DNA from: Saccharomyces paradoxus | Lineage: Eukaryota > Ascomycota > Saccharomycetes > Saccharomycetales > Saccharomycetaceae | Assembly (NCBI RefSeq): GCF_002079055.1 | Contig: NC_047501.1 | Location: forward strand, 558,001 to 622,000 | Reading direction: 5' to 3' | DNA length: 64,000 nt | Shown here: piece after piece, positions 37,962-49,374 of the stretch | How positions within the stretch are numbered: the stretch's first letter is position 1 | Layout: every line of letters starts with the position of its first letter | The notes under the pieces: model-generated | What the model saw: the letters and a program-made list of their open reading frames with translations, nothing else | The model's database searches: none | What the model was told of the DNA's origin: nothing | Position numbers and translations under genes: made by a program

Positions 37962-40900
37962 TCAAAAATCTCTCGAACGATCGGTATATAAACGTGGTGT
38001 AATGTTCATGGCCATCAGTTCTTGGAATAACAACTTTGCAGCGTATGGAATATGAATTTGGTAGATATCTATCTTGTTATCACATCCCTTACATTCGAAT
38101 TGGTTATGATTTAATTTAGCGATAACAGTCATCAGCCCGCAAATACCACAAATATGGACTCTAAAGGCGTCGGATGCTTCCATTAATCTCTCCTTCAAGA
38201 ATGAGGCAGCACCATGAGCAATCATACAATCACGTTCCATCTCACCGAATCTTAAACCACCGTCTCTTGATCTACCCTCTACTGGCTGTCTTGTCAATAC
38301 TTGCATTGGACCACGTGCTCTGGCATGGATCTTGTCATCCACCATATGTCTTAATCGTTGATAATATGTGGGACCAAAGAAAATTTGGGCCATTAGCTTT
38401 TTACCCGTGTGACCGTTATACATAACTTCAAACCCACGAGATTGATACCCATGTTCACGCAGTAGTTTAGATATACCTTCTACTGTAATGTCTGTGAAAG
38501 GAGAGGCATCACCTTCATTACCGGATAGTGCTGCGACTTTACTCAACAAACATTCAATTAAATGGGCAACAGTCATACGAGATGGAATAGCGTGAGGATT
38601 AATGATTAAATCCGGAACAATACCTTCTGCTGTAAATGGCATATCTTCTCTACGATATGTGATACCAATAGTACCCTTTTGACCGTGACGAGAGGCAAAT
38701 TTGTCACCAATTTGAGGAACCTTTGTAGTTCTTACGCGAACTTTAACAAATTTTAACCCATCTTGGTTTGTTGTGACTAAAACTTGATCAACGATACCGT
38801 TTTCGGTACTTCTCAATGGCGTAGAAGCATCACGTTTAGAATGGTATGCGGTCCTTTGACCGAGTTCTTCTTCATCTGGTGAAATTGGTGTGGTTTTACC
38901 AATAATCACATCTTCTCCTGAAACTCTGACACCAGGTGCGATTAGACCGTCATCGTCTAACTTATCGTATGTACCATGTTTCATTCTTAGAGTGTTTGTA
39001 CGTTGTGGTTTCTCAAAAGTCTCCGTTATAGACATACCGTACTTCTTTTCTTGATCCATATAGGATCTGAAAAATAGGGATCTGAACAGTCCACGATCAA
39101 TTGAAGACTGATTCATAATCATAGAATCTTCTTGGTTATACCCCGAGTAACATGCAATAGCGACAATGGCATTTTGACCTGCAGGTAATTCTCTGAACTT
39201 TAGGTATTCCATTGCACGTGTAGTACCCAATGGTTTTTGAGGGTAGTATAGAATATTGGCCATAGTATCCATACGCACATTATAGTTTGTTAGGAACACA
39301 CCCATAGCTTGCTTACCCATTGCAGATTGGTAAGTATTACGTGGAGATTGATTATGGTCAGGGAATGGGATAATGGATGCGGCAACACCAAGAATCATAG
39401 ATGGATGAATCTCACAATGCGTAAACGTTGTAGCATGGTGTGATACTCTGATACGTTTGGCAGGGTCAACATCGAGATCATTAGCCTCATTAGCCTCTGC
39501 AGGCTCGAGATCTTCCGGTTGCATAGCGATCAATATAGATTCTTCTTCTTCAGCATCAATGTATTCCACTAAACCTTCGTTTAATAATGAAGACCACGTA
39601 TATTCTTCTGCATCTTCAAATCCACCTTCAATATCTTGATATTCGGTAGCCATCAGTTTAGCAATATGGCCCTTTCTTACCTTTAATTCCTTATGGCCCA
39701 GTGATTCATCGTCCTCAACAATAAATAATGGTCTATAAACTCTACCGGCATCTGTAAATATTTTTAGCTCCTTTTCACGAATATCCCTAATCATGGAGAC
39801 TTCTGGATTGATATCACCCTTTCTTCTCAATGTTCTCAGGGTTTCCATTAATCTGGCTGGATTTCTGTGAACACCGTGCCACACACCATTAACGAAAACT
39901 CTTGTGGCGTCTGGTGATTGATGTGGTACGTAATCTTCTAGTGGTTCCATACCCCACTCACTTAAAAAGGTGATTATAGGCATTGGATCTGTACCAACAG
40001 AAATACAAGACATCAGTGATAGATTTTTAACTAAACCACACGCTTGACCTTCTGGAGTTTCTGCAGGACAGACCAACCCCCAATGTGTATTATGCAATTG
40101 ACGTGGTTTGGCTAATTTACCATCACGACCGATAGGAGTGTTTGTTCTTCTTAAATGTGATAAAGTGGAAGAATAAGTGTAACGGTTCAAAACCTGAGAA
40201 ACACCTGCCCTTGAAGACATGGCTTTTTTTTGTTCACCCCAGTTACCAGTGGCCAAAGCGTACTTCAGCCCTGATGTTATGGTCTTTGCGTTAATGGCTA
40301 ATTTCATGTTAAAGTCATGGGCTTCCTCTACAGTTCTTTGCATATAACGGAAAATGTCTTTAGTTAATTTTTTGAATAAAGTCTTGAAAAGTTGGGCCAA
40401 TAATGGACCTGCCAAATCTAATCTTTTTTTCCCGAAATGATCACGATCATCTTGGTCTTTACGATCTAAAGCACATAGTAATAATCTGTTTATCATATAG
40501 CCTAAGAAAAATGCCTTTCTACTTTCAAAACCTTCTAACTGAGTAATATGAGGTAAGAATTCTTTTTGTAAAATGTCTTTTGCGTACTGAATTCTTTTTT
40601 CTTTCTTGATACCAAGGGCAGTACCACGGCGACCAATAAAGTCCAATGCAGTTTCACGATCTTGAATAACAAACCCATCTTCAACACAAGGTTTAAGCAT
40701 TTCTAACATTTGCCAATCATTTACGTCGTAGCAAATATGTTCTAAAATTTCACCATCTGGAATAATACCTAGAGCTCTGAATATGATTACAATAGGAATA
40801 TCCTGTTTGATATATGGTAAAGTGGCTTTAATGGTACGGGCTGAACTACCTTCACGACCATAAAGTTTGACTTGAAGGGTACTGATAAACCTGGAACCTT

Positions 40901-41636
40901 TTTCAAGAGCAGATCTAATTTCTGCCACATGAGAAATTGGAGATGGGGCGGCCTTCTTGAACACTTGAACAATATTACCTGCAGAACGCTCTTGTGCAAT
41001 TAAGACTTTTTCAGAACCGTTGATGATAAAATAACCACCCATATCAAAGGGACATTCTTTCAATTTATATAAATCTGATTCTGTAGCCTCGCTTAGGTAA
41101 CAGTTCTTTGATCTTAACATAATAGGTAAACGACCAATAAAAACTTTTCCACTTTCGCTGTCATCTTCAGATTCTTCGGCGATTAATTCATATTTCAATT
41201 CCCTACCTGGAACATCAACAGCTTCATACGTTCTCTTTTTAACATCAACAAATAAACCAGATGAATATGTCAAGTTACGTAAACGTGCTTCTTGTGGATA
41301 CAGCGCATGAGTAACACCATCAGATTCATTTACCATAGGCTTTGTGACATAGATTTTACCAAAACTAATTTCATACTTTCTACTGATGTTATCCGATTCG
41401 GTGGTATGTTGTGCCAATTGCTCTAAAATCAAAGTAGAATCCTCGCAAATAATGTCTTGTAAGGTATAATCTACGAATTGATTGAAAGAGTCAAGCTGTT
41501 GGGAAACTAACCCTTTTTCGCGAAAAAACGCGGATATAACAGCCCACGAATCTTCTGCAGTAATTGGTGCACTTTCATCCTCGAATCCATATGGGTCCTC
41601 ATCATAATACTTTTCTGAGTTTGCAAGATCAGACAT
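37962..41636 (-). CDS. RPB2: RNA polymerase II second largest subunit
   Basis: A 1224-residue protein, the same length as S. cerevisiae Rpb2. It forms one half of the active-centre cleft with protrusion, lobe, fork, external 2, hybrid-binding, wall, anchor and clamp parts in order. [15 protein letters not shown] belongs to the hybrid-binding region beside the active site. The C-terminal zinc site uses Cys1163, Cys1166, Cys1182 and Cys1185 (CGIC and CKGC). The acidic insert [20 protein letters not shown] lies near residue 720. It is the catalytic partner of Rpb1 in mRNA synthesis and is essential. Codon use is moderately biased. Confidence 0.98.
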   Translation of the reverse strand: MSDLANSEKYYDEDPYGFEDESAPITAEDSWAVISAFFREKGLVSQQLDSFNQFVDYTLQDIICEDSTLILEQLAQHTTESDNISRKYEISFGKIYVTKPMVNESDGVTHALYPQEARLRNLTYSSGLFVDVKKRTYEAVDVPGRELKYELIAEESEDDSESGKVFIGRLPIMLRSKNCYLSEATESDLYKLKECPFDMGGYFIINGSEKVLIAQERSAGNIVQVFKKAAPSPISHVAEIRSALEKGSRFISTLQVKLYGREGSSARTIKATLPYIKQDIPIVIIFRALGIIPDGEILEHICYDVNDWQMLEMLKPCVEDGFVIQDRETALDFIGRRGTALGIKKEKRIQYAKDILQKEFLPHITQLEGFESRKAFFLGYMINRLLLCALDRKDQDDRDHFGKKRLDLAGPLLAQLFKTLFKKLTKDIFRYMQRTVEEAHDFNMKLAINAKTITSGLKYALATGNWGEQKKAMSSRAGVSQVLNRYTYSSTLSHLRRTNTPIGRDGKLAKPRQLHNTHWGLVCPAETPEGQACGLVKNLSLMSCISVGTDPMPIITFLSEWGMEPLEDYVPHQSPDATRVFVNGVWHGVHRNPARLMETLRTLRRKGDINPEVSMIRDIREKELKIFTDAGRVYRPLFIVEDDESLGHKELKVRKGHIAKLMATEYQDIEGGFEDAEEYTWSSLLNEGLVEYIDAEEEESILIAMQPEDLEPAEANEANDLDVDPAKRIRVSHHATTFTHCEIHPSMILGVAASIIPFPDHNQSPRNTYQSAMGKQAMGVFLTNYNVRMDTMANILYYPQKPLGTTRAMEYLKFRELPAGQNAIVAIACYSGYNQEDSMIMNQSSIDRGLFRSLFFRSYMDQEKKYGMSITETFEKPQRTNTLRMKHGTYDKLDDDGLIAPGVRVSGEDVIIGKTTPISPDEEELGQRTAYHSKRDASTPLRSTENGIVDQVLVTTNQDGLKFVKVRVRTTKVPQIGDKFASRHGQKGTIGITYRREDMPFTAEGIVPDLIINPHAIPSRMTVAHLIECLLSKVAALSGNEGDASPFTDITVEGISKLLREHGYQSRGFEVMYNGHTGKKLMAQIFFGPTYYQRLRHMVDDKIHARARGPMQVLTRQPVEGRSRDGGLRFGEMERDCMIAHGAASFLKERLMEASDAFRVHICGICGLMTVIAKLNHNQFECKGCDNKIDIYQIHIPYAAKLLFQELMAMNITPRLYTDRSRDF

Positions 41637-42549
41637 CGTTATAGTTTTTTCTGTACTTGACTGCGTTCTTTTTTTCCGGTCTAGGTTTCTATAATATGGA
41701 GCGTATACGATTTCTTATTTCGTTGCTGTGTTCTTTTTACTTCTTCCTAATTATTACTTTCTTCCTTTAGAAATATACGATATGCAATAATTATCCGAAC
41801 TGTCTGCAAATCTGAGGAGAAGGAATGAGTGCAATATCCAAATACCCTGATATTATAAATCTGCTCCCTACTTAGACAAATCACGATGCTTTATAGTTGC
41901 TAAAAGTAGTGGCCAGTTTATTTTGCATGAAGTACAACTCACTTCTTGTTTGTTCGCCACTTTTTCAAAAGCTACTACGAAAGTGAGGAAGAAAAAAAAT
42001 AGAAAAGTGAAAAATCATTTTTAACGCCAGGTAGGGTAACAATATGCGTCAAGATGGACACCAAATTTTGTCTATTGTATCTATCAACCCAGGATGATTT
42101 GGGACAATGCTTTTACATCAGGGAACCACTCAGTTATGCTGCAGTTATGGAATACTACGAACCAGCTATAAACTACATATTAACCGAGCTAATCTCTGAG
42201 CTACAAGAATAGTAGCTGCTAGATACAACCTTTTTTTGAATTCTCTAACGTTGTGTATGTACTGTTAGAACAGCTTTATTTTTATTTTTCTTGTCTCTTC
42301 TTTCTTAAGTATTCGATACAGCATGTTTGGCTGTGTCAGTGATTATGCGGCTTTTTGGAGAAGAAGGCGCAAGAAGCATTAACAGAGTACTAATAAGGAA
42401 AGATTTTTTTTTTTTCGGTTTCTCAGAATGTATACATATGCGTAGATATTTATGGCGACTTTCGTGTATCGCCGCCCTAACTTTGTTTTGTGTCCATGAT
42501 AAATTAGACACTTAATAGACCACCACAATGGTAAAAAGGGTAAATTATT
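41637..42549. other. RPB2 promoter and ATG40 3' region, with a small ORF
   Basis: About 910 bases between two minus-strand genes. It is longer than most gaps here. It holds a plus-strand 52-codon ORF (42054-42212) listed separately. The rest is AT-rich with T runs at 42230 and 42408-42417. Confidence 0.5.
42054..42212 (+). CDS. Possible small protein of 52 residues, unknown
   Basis: ATG at 42054 with AAG before it (A at -3) opens a frame ending in TAG at 42210-42212. The product starts MDTKFCLLYLSTQDDLG and ends ILTELISELQE. It has a balanced amino acid mix with two cysteines in its first 20 residues and an acidic helix-like C-terminus, without low complexity. I do not recognise a family. 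An overlapping upstream ATG in another frame (42044, 17 codons) precedes it by ten bases. It lies 418 bases upstream of the RPB2 start on the opposite strand. A frame this long occurs by chance fairly often, so this is a candidate only. Confidence 0.25.
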   Translation: MDTKFCLLYLSTQDDLGQCFYIREPLSYAAVMEYYEPAINYILTELISELQE

Positions 42550-43320
42550 CTAATCCAGTTCAGCTGTTTCTTCAAGAATGTCCTCCATAAAATCATAATC
42601 ATTGGGAAACTCTGTGCTGGTAAAATTCTGCTCAAAAGACGACGACTGTTGTGAAGAGTTCTGGTGAGCAGTCCCATTCTTTGTAGATTCGCGATCACTG
42701 TTTTGATATTTGTTTCTGTAGTCTTGGGGCTGATCCGTTACAAAGGGTCTCAATCTCGTCAAAATTAGATTTTGTAAGAAATCAGAAACTTGCGATAAGT
42801 AGTATGTTCTTGGAAATTCGTATCTCTTTGTTACAGATATTAAAATCTGAGTTAGTTTACCGAATAAGAATTTGTCGTTGGTGTCATCTGCAAACCAAAT
42901 GTTATAAATTGAAGAAAACAGTAGATAACTGTTAAAGTTCGGTTCCGTTATCTTATTAAGAAATCCAGTAAGCTTGCTCTGAGATTCCATAAAGGCAATG
43001 AAGTCATATATCAGCTCTCTTGTCAAGCAAATACTTCCAAACGACATAAGTAAAGAGGTAAATGGTAAGAAATTCAGAAAGGCATCGATAGGAGTATAGA
43101 GATAAATAAAATGTATGAACTCGTAAAGACTCCAATATTTTAGCAGTGATTTATAAATGGTAATGACAACTGGGGACTGACCCAAAGAAGTAGCAGTTTT
43201 AGCAGCGCTTGCCTTTGAGAAATCGACCGAAGACGTCAGATAAACTACTTCCAGTGTCAGCTGCAAAGGAATGGCAACTGAGGTAAGCAAAAATAATGGC
43301 CATAAAATTAAATTAAACAT
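42550..43320 (-). CDS. ATG40: Atg40, ER-phagy receptor
   Basis: A 256-residue protein, same length as in S. cerevisiae. The N-terminal half has long hydrophobic segments (starting MFNLILWPLFLLTSVAIPL) of a reticulon-like hairpin membrane domain. The C-terminal tail is hydrophilic and contains the Atg8-interacting motif YDFM at 242-245 within acidic residues (NDYDFMEDILEE). Atg40 sits in the cortical and cytoplasmic ER, shapes the membrane and binds Atg8 so that ER fragments are packed into autophagosomes. The gene is induced by starvation or TOR inhibition in S. cerevisiae. Confidence 0.95.
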   Translation of the reverse strand: MFNLILWPLFLLTSVAIPLQLTLEVVYLTSSVDFSKASAAKTATSLGQSPVVITIYKSLLKYWSLYEFIHFIYLYTPIDAFLNFLPFTSLLMSFGSICLTRELIYDFIAFMESQSKLTGFLNKITEPNFNSYLLFSSIYNIWFADDTNDKFLFGKLTQILISVTKRYEFPRTYYLSQVSDFLQNLILTRLRPFVTDQPQDYRNKYQNSDRESTKNGTAHQNSSQQSSSFEQNFTSTEFPNDYDFMEDILEETAELD

Positions 43321-43612
43321 TAGCTTTCTATGATGGAATGAGATTCAGCAGAAAGGACGTTAGTAACCTTAGCTAGAAGATAGAAAAAAGAGCACTGCAA
43401 AATCTTATACTCGGTTTGATGAGATACTGATGTCGAGCTAAATCAAATCAAACGAAAACAAAATGATATAATGTTGCTCTTGCACGTGTATTTTGCTGCT
43501 TAGAAAAGCTGTTTCGCACATATTATCTTTTGTACGATTTTTAAGAGTAGAATCGATGCATATTAAGGGAGGCCCCAATACCCGCGGGCGGTAACCTCAT
43601 CTTTAAAAATAC

Positions 43613-43619
43613 CGGGTAA
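43613..43619 (+). promoter_or_regulatory. Reb1-type site in the ATG40 upstream region
   Basis: ACCGGGTAAT contains the Reb1 core, about 290 bases upstream of ATG40. Inferred from motif. Confidence 0.4.
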
Positions 43620-44251
43620 TGATAAATTTCCGAGATGCCCGAGAACAAGAGTACAGAAAACAAAAGCCATATGAATATGAGCAATTTCTGGATAGAAAAT
43701 GCTTTCTGTTTTTAAACACAATTCAGTAGGGTCCGTCAAATACGGTGCCTTCGCTAGGTCCTCCCATATTTGTATATATAAACCCTAATGTATTGAATAT
43801 ATTTGAGATATCATACAAAGTAAACCCCTCCCCGACGTCCCTTGCTCTCTTTAGACAATTCGCTGAGCCTGTTTGTTCACGTAATTATGCCTTTGTCTCT
43901 AATTTCAACGATTTTTTATATGCAATTAGCGTTACAAAAGCCAACCAACAAAAACGAAATATAAAAAAAGTGAGCACAAAGTAATACATCACAGTTAACG
44001 ATTAAGTAATGCTCGCAACCTTTGCAATCACGGACGACGGCACCTCTTTATGGCTGAGCCACTTCACTATGTAAGGGATGGAATGCAATGGAAAACAACA
44101 CCACATGTACTATCTTCTTGATGAAAAAAAAACTTGATGGTTCCTCAGCGCAAACATGTAGTTCTGCGCCTTCGAGCATAGCATAAGTTGCCGAGAGGCA
44201 TTCACATCTATGCAACGATTACCATCATACAGCCTTGCCGCCGAGAAAACA

Positions 44252-44550
44252 TCCGTGGAGAGATATTTGGTCGGATTGCCTCCCACGGAACTAATGACCT
44301 GAAACTTAAGGCTACCTCTGTCTTTCCGCGGAATCTTCCATTCACTGATGGCGCGACATTTTCAGAGATCTGTTACGACTCGGGTGAGTGTGGGCTCATC
44401 CGCGGGTCGTGATCACGATTCAGCACCCTTCGGACTCGTGATTCCGTGGAAAGATCATTGCCTGCAGAAAAACAAACAGATCTGTATTCCTACAGTGGTA
44501 ATGTGCTAAAAAAAGAGAAATGTCTCCGCGGAACCCTTCTATACCGCGGT
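44252..44550. promoter_or_regulatory. Cluster of pleiotropic drug response elements (PDREs) of PDR5
   Basis: Matches to the Pdr1/Pdr3 site TCCGYGGR: TCCGTGGA at 44252-44259; TCCGTGGG on the minus strand at 44282-44289; TCCGCGGA at 44325-44332 inside the palindrome TTCCGCGGAA; TCCGCGGG at 44399-44406; TCCGTGGA at 44443-44450; TCCGCGGA at 44525-44532. A related ACCGCGGT lies at 44543-44550. They sit 290-590 bases before the PDR5 start. Pdr1 and Pdr3 activate PDR5 through such elements when cells meet drugs or lose mitochondrial DNA. Confidence 0.85.
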
Positions 44551-44838
44551 ACGATATCTGTTGAATGTAATCTGTACATTAGTAAGATTCTTCCTGTACA
44601 TATATAACTGTGATAGGTATAACCTCATGATCTTTCTCTTGACGTTAACATACCTTTGAATGAAGTCCAGAAGAAAAGAGTCACGCAAAGTTACAAGCAT
44701 ATAACAGCTGTATTAGCTATCACTTGACTTTATTTTCTAATTATCAATAGATTGACAACAAGAAAAAGTTTCGAAAGAAAAAAAAAAGACCTTTTTTAAG
44801 CTTTTCGCATCCGCTCGTTCGAAAGACCCTAGACAAAA

Positions 44839-47800
44839 ATGCCCGAGGCCAAGCTTAACGATAACGTCAATGACGTTACCAGCTACTCCTCCGCGTCTTC
44901 TTCTACTGAAAACGCTGCTGATCTACACAATTACAACGGATTCGATGGGCATACAGAGGCTCGTATCAAGAAACTAGCAAGAACTCTAACCGCACAGAGT
45001 GTGCAGAACTCTACCCAATCTGCGCCCAATAAAGATGATGCTCAATCCATCTTTTCCAGTGGTGTGGACGGTGTCAACCCGATCTTCTCCGACCCTGAAG
45101 CTCCAGGCTATGACCCAAAATTGGACCCTAACTCCGACAACTTCTCTAGTGCCGCCTGGGTTAAGAATATGGCTCACCTAAGTGCAGCAGACCCAGACTT
45201 TTATAAGCCTTATTCCTTAGGTTGCGCTTGGAAGAACTTAAGCGCTTCTGGTGCTTCCGCCGATGTGGCCTATCAGTCCACTGTGGTTAATATTCCCTAC
45301 AAGCTGCTAAAAAGTGGATTGAGGAAGTTTCAAAGTTCCAATGATGATAACACTTTCCAAATTTTGAAACCCATGGATGGTTGCCTGAACCCAGGTGAAT
45401 TACTAGTCGTTTTAGGTAGACCAGGCTCCGGTTGTACCACTTTATTGAAATCCATCTCTTCAAACACTCATGGTTTTGATCTTGGTGCTGACACTAAAAT
45501 CTCTTACAGCGGCTACTCAGGTGATGATATTAAAAAGCATTTCCGTGGTGAAGTCGTTTATAACGCAGAAGCCGATGTTCACCTACCTCATTTAACAGTC
45601 TTCGAAACTTTAGTTACAGTGGCGAGACTGAAAACCCCACAGAACCGTATCAAGGGTGTAGATAGAGAAAGTTATGCGAACCATTTGGCTGAAGTCGCAA
45701 TGGCTACGTACGGTTTATCGCACACAAGGAATACAAAGGTCGGTAATGACATCGTTAGAGGTGTCTCAGGTGGTGAAAGAAAGCGTGTCTCCATCGCTGA
45801 AGTCTCCATCTGTGGATCCAAATTTCAATGCTGGGATAATGCTACAAGAGGTTTGGATTCCGCTACCGCTTTGGAATTTATTCGTGCCTTAAAGACTCAG
45901 GCTGATATTTCCAATACATCTGCCACGGTGGCCATCTATCAATGTTCTCAAGATGCTTATGATTTGTTCAATAAAGTGTGTGTCTTGGATGATGGTTATC
46001 AGATCTATTATGGCCCTGCTGATAAGGCCAAGAAGTACTTTGAGGATATGGGGTATGTGTGTCCAAGCAGACAAACCACTGCTGATTTTTTGACTTCCGT
46101 TACAAGTCCCTCGGAGAGAACCTTGAACAAAGACATGCTAAAAAGAGGAATTCATATACCACAGACTCCAAAGGAAATGAACGATTATTGGATAAAATCC
46201 CAAAATTATAAAGAATTAATGAAAGAAGTCGACCAACGCTTATCAAATGACGACGAAGCCACCCGGGAAGCCATCAGGGAAGCCCATATTGCAAAACAGT
46301 CAAAGAGAGCGAGACCTTCTTCTCCTTATACCGTCAGCTACATGATGCAAGTTAAATACTTATTGATCAGAAATATGTGGAGACTGCGAAATAATATCGG
46401 GTTTACATTATTTATGGTTCTGGGTAATGCGAGTATGGCTTTGATCTTAGGTTCAATGTTTTATAAGGTCATGAAAAAGGGTGACACTTCTACATTTTAT
46501 TTCCGTGGGGCTGCCATGTTTTTTGCTATCCTATTCAATGCGTTCTCTTCTCTATTAGAAATTTTTTCCTTATATGAAGCTAGACCAATTACTGAAAAAC
46601 ATAGAACATATTCGTTATATCATCCAAGTGCTGATGCGTTTGCATCAGTTCTATCAGAAATACCTTCGAAATTAACCATCGCTGTTTGTTTCAATATCAT
46701 TTTCTATTTCTTAGTAGACTTTAGAAGAAATGGTGGTGTATTCTTTTTCTATCTATTAATCAACATTGTCGCCGTTTTCTCCATGTCTCACTTGTTTAGA
46801 TGTGTTGGTTCATTAACAAAGACATTGTCAGAGGCTATGGTACCGGCTTCTATGTTATTGTTGGCTCTATCCATGTATACCGGTTTTGCTATTCCTAAGA
46901 AGAAGATTTTACGTTGGTCTAAATGGATTTGGTACATTAATCCATTGGCTTACTTATTCGAATCTTTATTAGTTAACGAGTTTCATGGTATAAAATTCCC
47001 ATGCGCTGAATACGTTCCTCGTGGCCCTGCGTATGCTAACGTAACCAATACCGAATCTGTTTGTACTGTCGTTGGTGCCGTTCCCGGCCAAGATTATGTT
47101 CTGGGTGATGATTTCATTAAGGGAACCTATCAATATTATCACAAAGACAAATGGCGTGGTTTTGGTATAGGTATGGCTTATGTTGTTTTCTTCTTCTTTG
47201 TTTATCTATTCTTATGTGAATACAATGAGGGTGCCAAACAAAATGGTGAAATCTTAGTTTTTCCACGTAGTATAGTTAAAAGAATGAAGAAAAGAGGTGA
47301 ATTAACTGAGAAGAATGCAAACGACCCTGAAAACGTTGGCGAACGTAGTGACTTATCCAGCGATAGGAAACTGATACAAGAAAGCTCCGAAGAGGAATCT
47401 GATACATACGGAGAGGTTGGTTTATCCAAGTCTGAGGCCATATTCCACTGGAGAAACTTGTGTTACGAAGTCCAAATCAAGGCTGAAACAAGACGTATAT
47501 TGAACAATGTTGATGGCTGGGTTAAACCAGGTACTTTAACGGCCTTAATGGGTGCTTCTGGTGCTGGTAAAACTACATTGTTGGATTGTTTGGCAGAAAG
47601 AGTTACCATGGGTGTTATAACAGGTGATATCTTAGTTAACGGTATTCCTCGTGATACATCTTTCCCAAGATCTATTGGTTATTGTCAGCAACAAGATTTG
47701 CACTTGAAAACTGCCACTGTTAGGGAGTCATTGAGATTTTCCGCATATTTACGTCAACCTGCTGAAGTTTCCATCGAAGAAAAGAATAGATATGTTGAAG

Positions 47801-49374
47801 ATGTTATCAAAATTCTTGAAATGGAAAAATATGCTGATGCAGTCGTTGGTGTTGCAGGTGAAGGTTTAAACGTTGAACAAAGAAAGAGGTTAACTATTGG
47901 TGTTGAATTAACTGCCAAACCAAAGCTGTTAGTCTTTTTAGATGAACCTACCTCTGGTTTGGATTCTCAGACTGCTTGGTCTATTTGTCAACTAATGAAA
48001 AAGTTGGCAAATCATGGTCAAGCAATTCTATGTACTATCCATCAGCCCTCCGCTATTTTGATGCAGGAATTTGACCGTTTACTATTTATGCAACGTGGTG
48101 GTAAAACCGTCTACTTTGGCGACTTAGGAGAAGGTTGTAAAACTATGATCAATTATTTTGAAAGTCACGGCGCCCATGAATGTCCTGCCGATGCCAATCC
48201 AGCTGAGTGGATGCTGGAAGTTGTCGGTGCAGCGCCCGGTTCTCATGCAAATCAAGATTATCACGAAGTTTGGAGGAGTTCTGAAGAATACAGGGCCGTT
48301 CAATCCGAATTAGATTGGATGGAGAAAGAGCTACCAAAGAAAGGCTCCTTGACTGCCGCTGAAGACCAGCACGAATTTTCTCAATCAGTTATTTTTCAAA
48401 CAAAATTGGTTAGCACTCGTTTATTCCAACAATACTGGAGGTCTCCCGATTACTTATGGTCCAAATTCATTTTAACTATTTTCAATCAATTGTTCATTGG
48501 TTTCACTTTCTTCAAGGCAGGAACTTCATTGCAAGGTTTACAAAATCAAATGTTGGCAGTGTTCATGTTTACGGTTATTTTCAATCCTATTTTACAACAA
48601 TACCTACCTTCTTTTGTTCAGCAAAGAGATTTGTATGAGGCCAGAGAACGCCCTTCAAGAACTTTTTCTTGGATTTCATTTATTTTTGCTCAAATAATTG
48701 TCGAGGTTCCATGGAATATATTGGCAGGTACTATTGCTTATTTCATCTACTACTATCCAATCGGGTTTTACTCCAACGCCTCTGCCGCTGGACAATTGCA
48801 TGAAAGAGGTGCCTTGTTTTGGTTATTCTCTTGTGCGTTCTACGTTTACGTTGGCTCAATGGGTCTACTTGTCATCTCTTTCAACCAAGTTGCGGAGAGT
48901 GCTGCAAACTTAGCCTCTTTATTGTTTACTATGTCTTTGTCATTTTGTGGTGTTATGACCACCCCTAGTGCCATGCCTAGATTTTGGATATTTATGTACA
49001 GAGTGTCACCTCTGACTTACTTCATACAAGCTTTGCTGGCTGTTGGTGTTGCTAACGTAGACGTCAAGTGTGCTGATTACGAGTTACTACAATTCACACC
49101 ACCATCTGGTATGACATGTGGGCAATACATGGAACCATATTTACAATTGGCGAAGACTGGTTATTTGGCTGATGAAGGTGCAACTGACACTTGCAGTTTC
49201 TGTCAAATCTCCACTACAAACGATTACTTAGCTAGTGTCAACTCTTACTACAGTGAAAGATGGAGAAATTATGGTATCTTCATTTGTTACATTGCATTCA
49301 ATTATATCGCTGGTATATTTTTCTACTGGCTAGCAAGAGTGCCAAAGAAGAACGGTAAACTCTCCAAGAAATGA
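44839..49374 (+). CDS. PDR5: Pdr5, multidrug ABC exporter
   Basis: A 1511-residue full-size ABCG/PDR transporter of the plasma membrane, the same length as in S. cerevisiae. The order is NBD1, six transmembrane helices, NBD2, six transmembrane helices. NBD1 is degenerate: its Walker A is GRPGSGCTT, with Cys199 in place of lysine, its Walker B ends in Asn (CWDNATRGLDS), and its signature is VSGGERKR. NBD2 has an intact Walker A GASGAGKTT and Walker B FLDEPTSGLDS but an altered signature, LNVEQRKRL. So one canonical and one dead ATP site are expected, as in known Pdr5. It exports azoles, cycloheximide, rhodamines and steroids. Codon use is rather biased, and an array of PDREs lies upstream. Confidence 0.98.
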   Translation: MPEAKLNDNVNDVTSYSSASSSTENAADLHNYNGFDGHTEARIKKLARTLTAQSVQNSTQSAPNKDDAQSIFSSGVDGVNPIFSDPEAPGYDPKLDPNSDNFSSAAWVKNMAHLSAADPDFYKPYSLGCAWKNLSASGASADVAYQSTVVNIPYKLLKSGLRKFQSSNDDNTFQILKPMDGCLNPGELLVVLGRPGSGCTTLLKSISSNTHGFDLGADTKISYSGYSGDDIKKHFRGEVVYNAEADVHLPHLTVFETLVTVARLKTPQNRIKGVDRESYANHLAEVAMATYGLSHTRNTKVGNDIVRGVSGGERKRVSIAEVSICGSKFQCWDNATRGLDSATALEFIRALKTQADISNTSATVAIYQCSQDAYDLFNKVCVLDDGYQIYYGPADKAKKYFEDMGYVCPSRQTTADFLTSVTSPSERTLNKDMLKRGIHIPQTPKEMNDYWIKSQNYKELMKEVDQRLSNDDEATREAIREAHIAKQSKRARPSSPYTVSYMMQVKYLLIRNMWRLRNNIGFTLFMVLGNASMALILGSMFYKVMKKGDTSTFYFRGAAMFFAILFNAFSSLLEIFSLYEARPITEKHRTYSLYHPSADAFASVLSEIPSKLTIAVCFNIIFYFLVDFRRNGGVFFFYLLINIVAVFSMSHLFRCVGSLTKTLSEAMVPASMLLLALSMYTGFAIPKKKILRWSKWIWYINPLAYLFESLLVNEFHGIKFPCAEYVPRGPAYANVTNTESVCTVVGAVPGQDYVLGDDFIKGTYQYYHKDKWRGFGIGMAYVVFFFFVYLFLCEYNEGAKQNGEILVFPRSIVKRMKKRGELTEKNANDPENVGERSDLSSDRKLIQESSEEESDTYGEVGLSKSEAIFHWRNLCYEVQIKAETRRILNNVDGWVKPGTLTALMGASGAGKTTLLDCLAERVTMGVITGDILVNGIPRDTSFPRSIGYCQQQDLHLKTATVRESLRFSAYLRQPAEVSIEEKNRYVEDVIKILEMEKYADAVVGVAGEGLNVEQRKRLTIGVELTAKPKLLVFLDEPTSGLDSQTAWSICQLMKKLANHGQAILCTIHQPSAILMQEFDRLLFMQRGGKTVYFGDLGEGCKTMINYFESHGAHECPADANPAEWMLEVVGAAPGSHANQDYHEVWRSSEEYRAVQSELDWMEKELPKKGSLTAAEDQHEFSQSVIFQTKLVSTRLFQQYWRSPDYLWSKFILTIFNQLFIGFTFFKAGTSLQGLQNQMLAVFMFTVIFNPILQQYLPSFVQQRDLYEARERPSRTFSWISFIFAQIIVEVPWNILAGTIAYFIYYYPIGFYSNASAAGQLHERGALFWLFSCAFYVYVGSMGLLVISFNQVAESAANLASLLFTMSLSFCGVMTTPSAMPRFWIFMYRVSPLTYFIQALLAVGVANVDVKCADYELLQFTPPSGMTCGQYMEPYLQLAKTGYLADEGATDTCSFCQISTTNDYLASVNSYYSERWRNYGIFICYIAFNYIAGIFFYWLARVPKKNGKLSKK

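Larger units (their letters stand above)
43321..44838. promoter_or_regulatory. Long divergent regulatory region ATG40 / PDR5
   Basis: About 1.5 kb without a credible gene, the longest gap of the window. The ATG40 side has CCCGCGGG at 43581-43588 and a Reb1-type CGGGTAA at 43613-43619. The PDR5 side has a cluster of Pdr1/Pdr3 elements between 44252 and 44550 (listed separately). ACATATATAACTG near 44598-44610 and GCATATAACAGC near 44698 are TATA-like. Short plus-strand ORFs at 43745-43984 and 44188-44412 start with GTG or TTG and are not annotated. Confidence 0.7.

Noticed and set aside
43745-44412. Two plus-strand ORFs of 74-79 codons in the PDR5 upstream region
   Set aside because: They start at GTG or TTG, and one overlaps the PDRE cluster. 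No protein-like features seen.
44839-49374. Loss of the Walker A lysine in Pdr5 NBD1 as a defect
   Set aside because: Cys199 in NBD1 and the altered NBD2 signature are normal features of the fungal PDR family, not damage.
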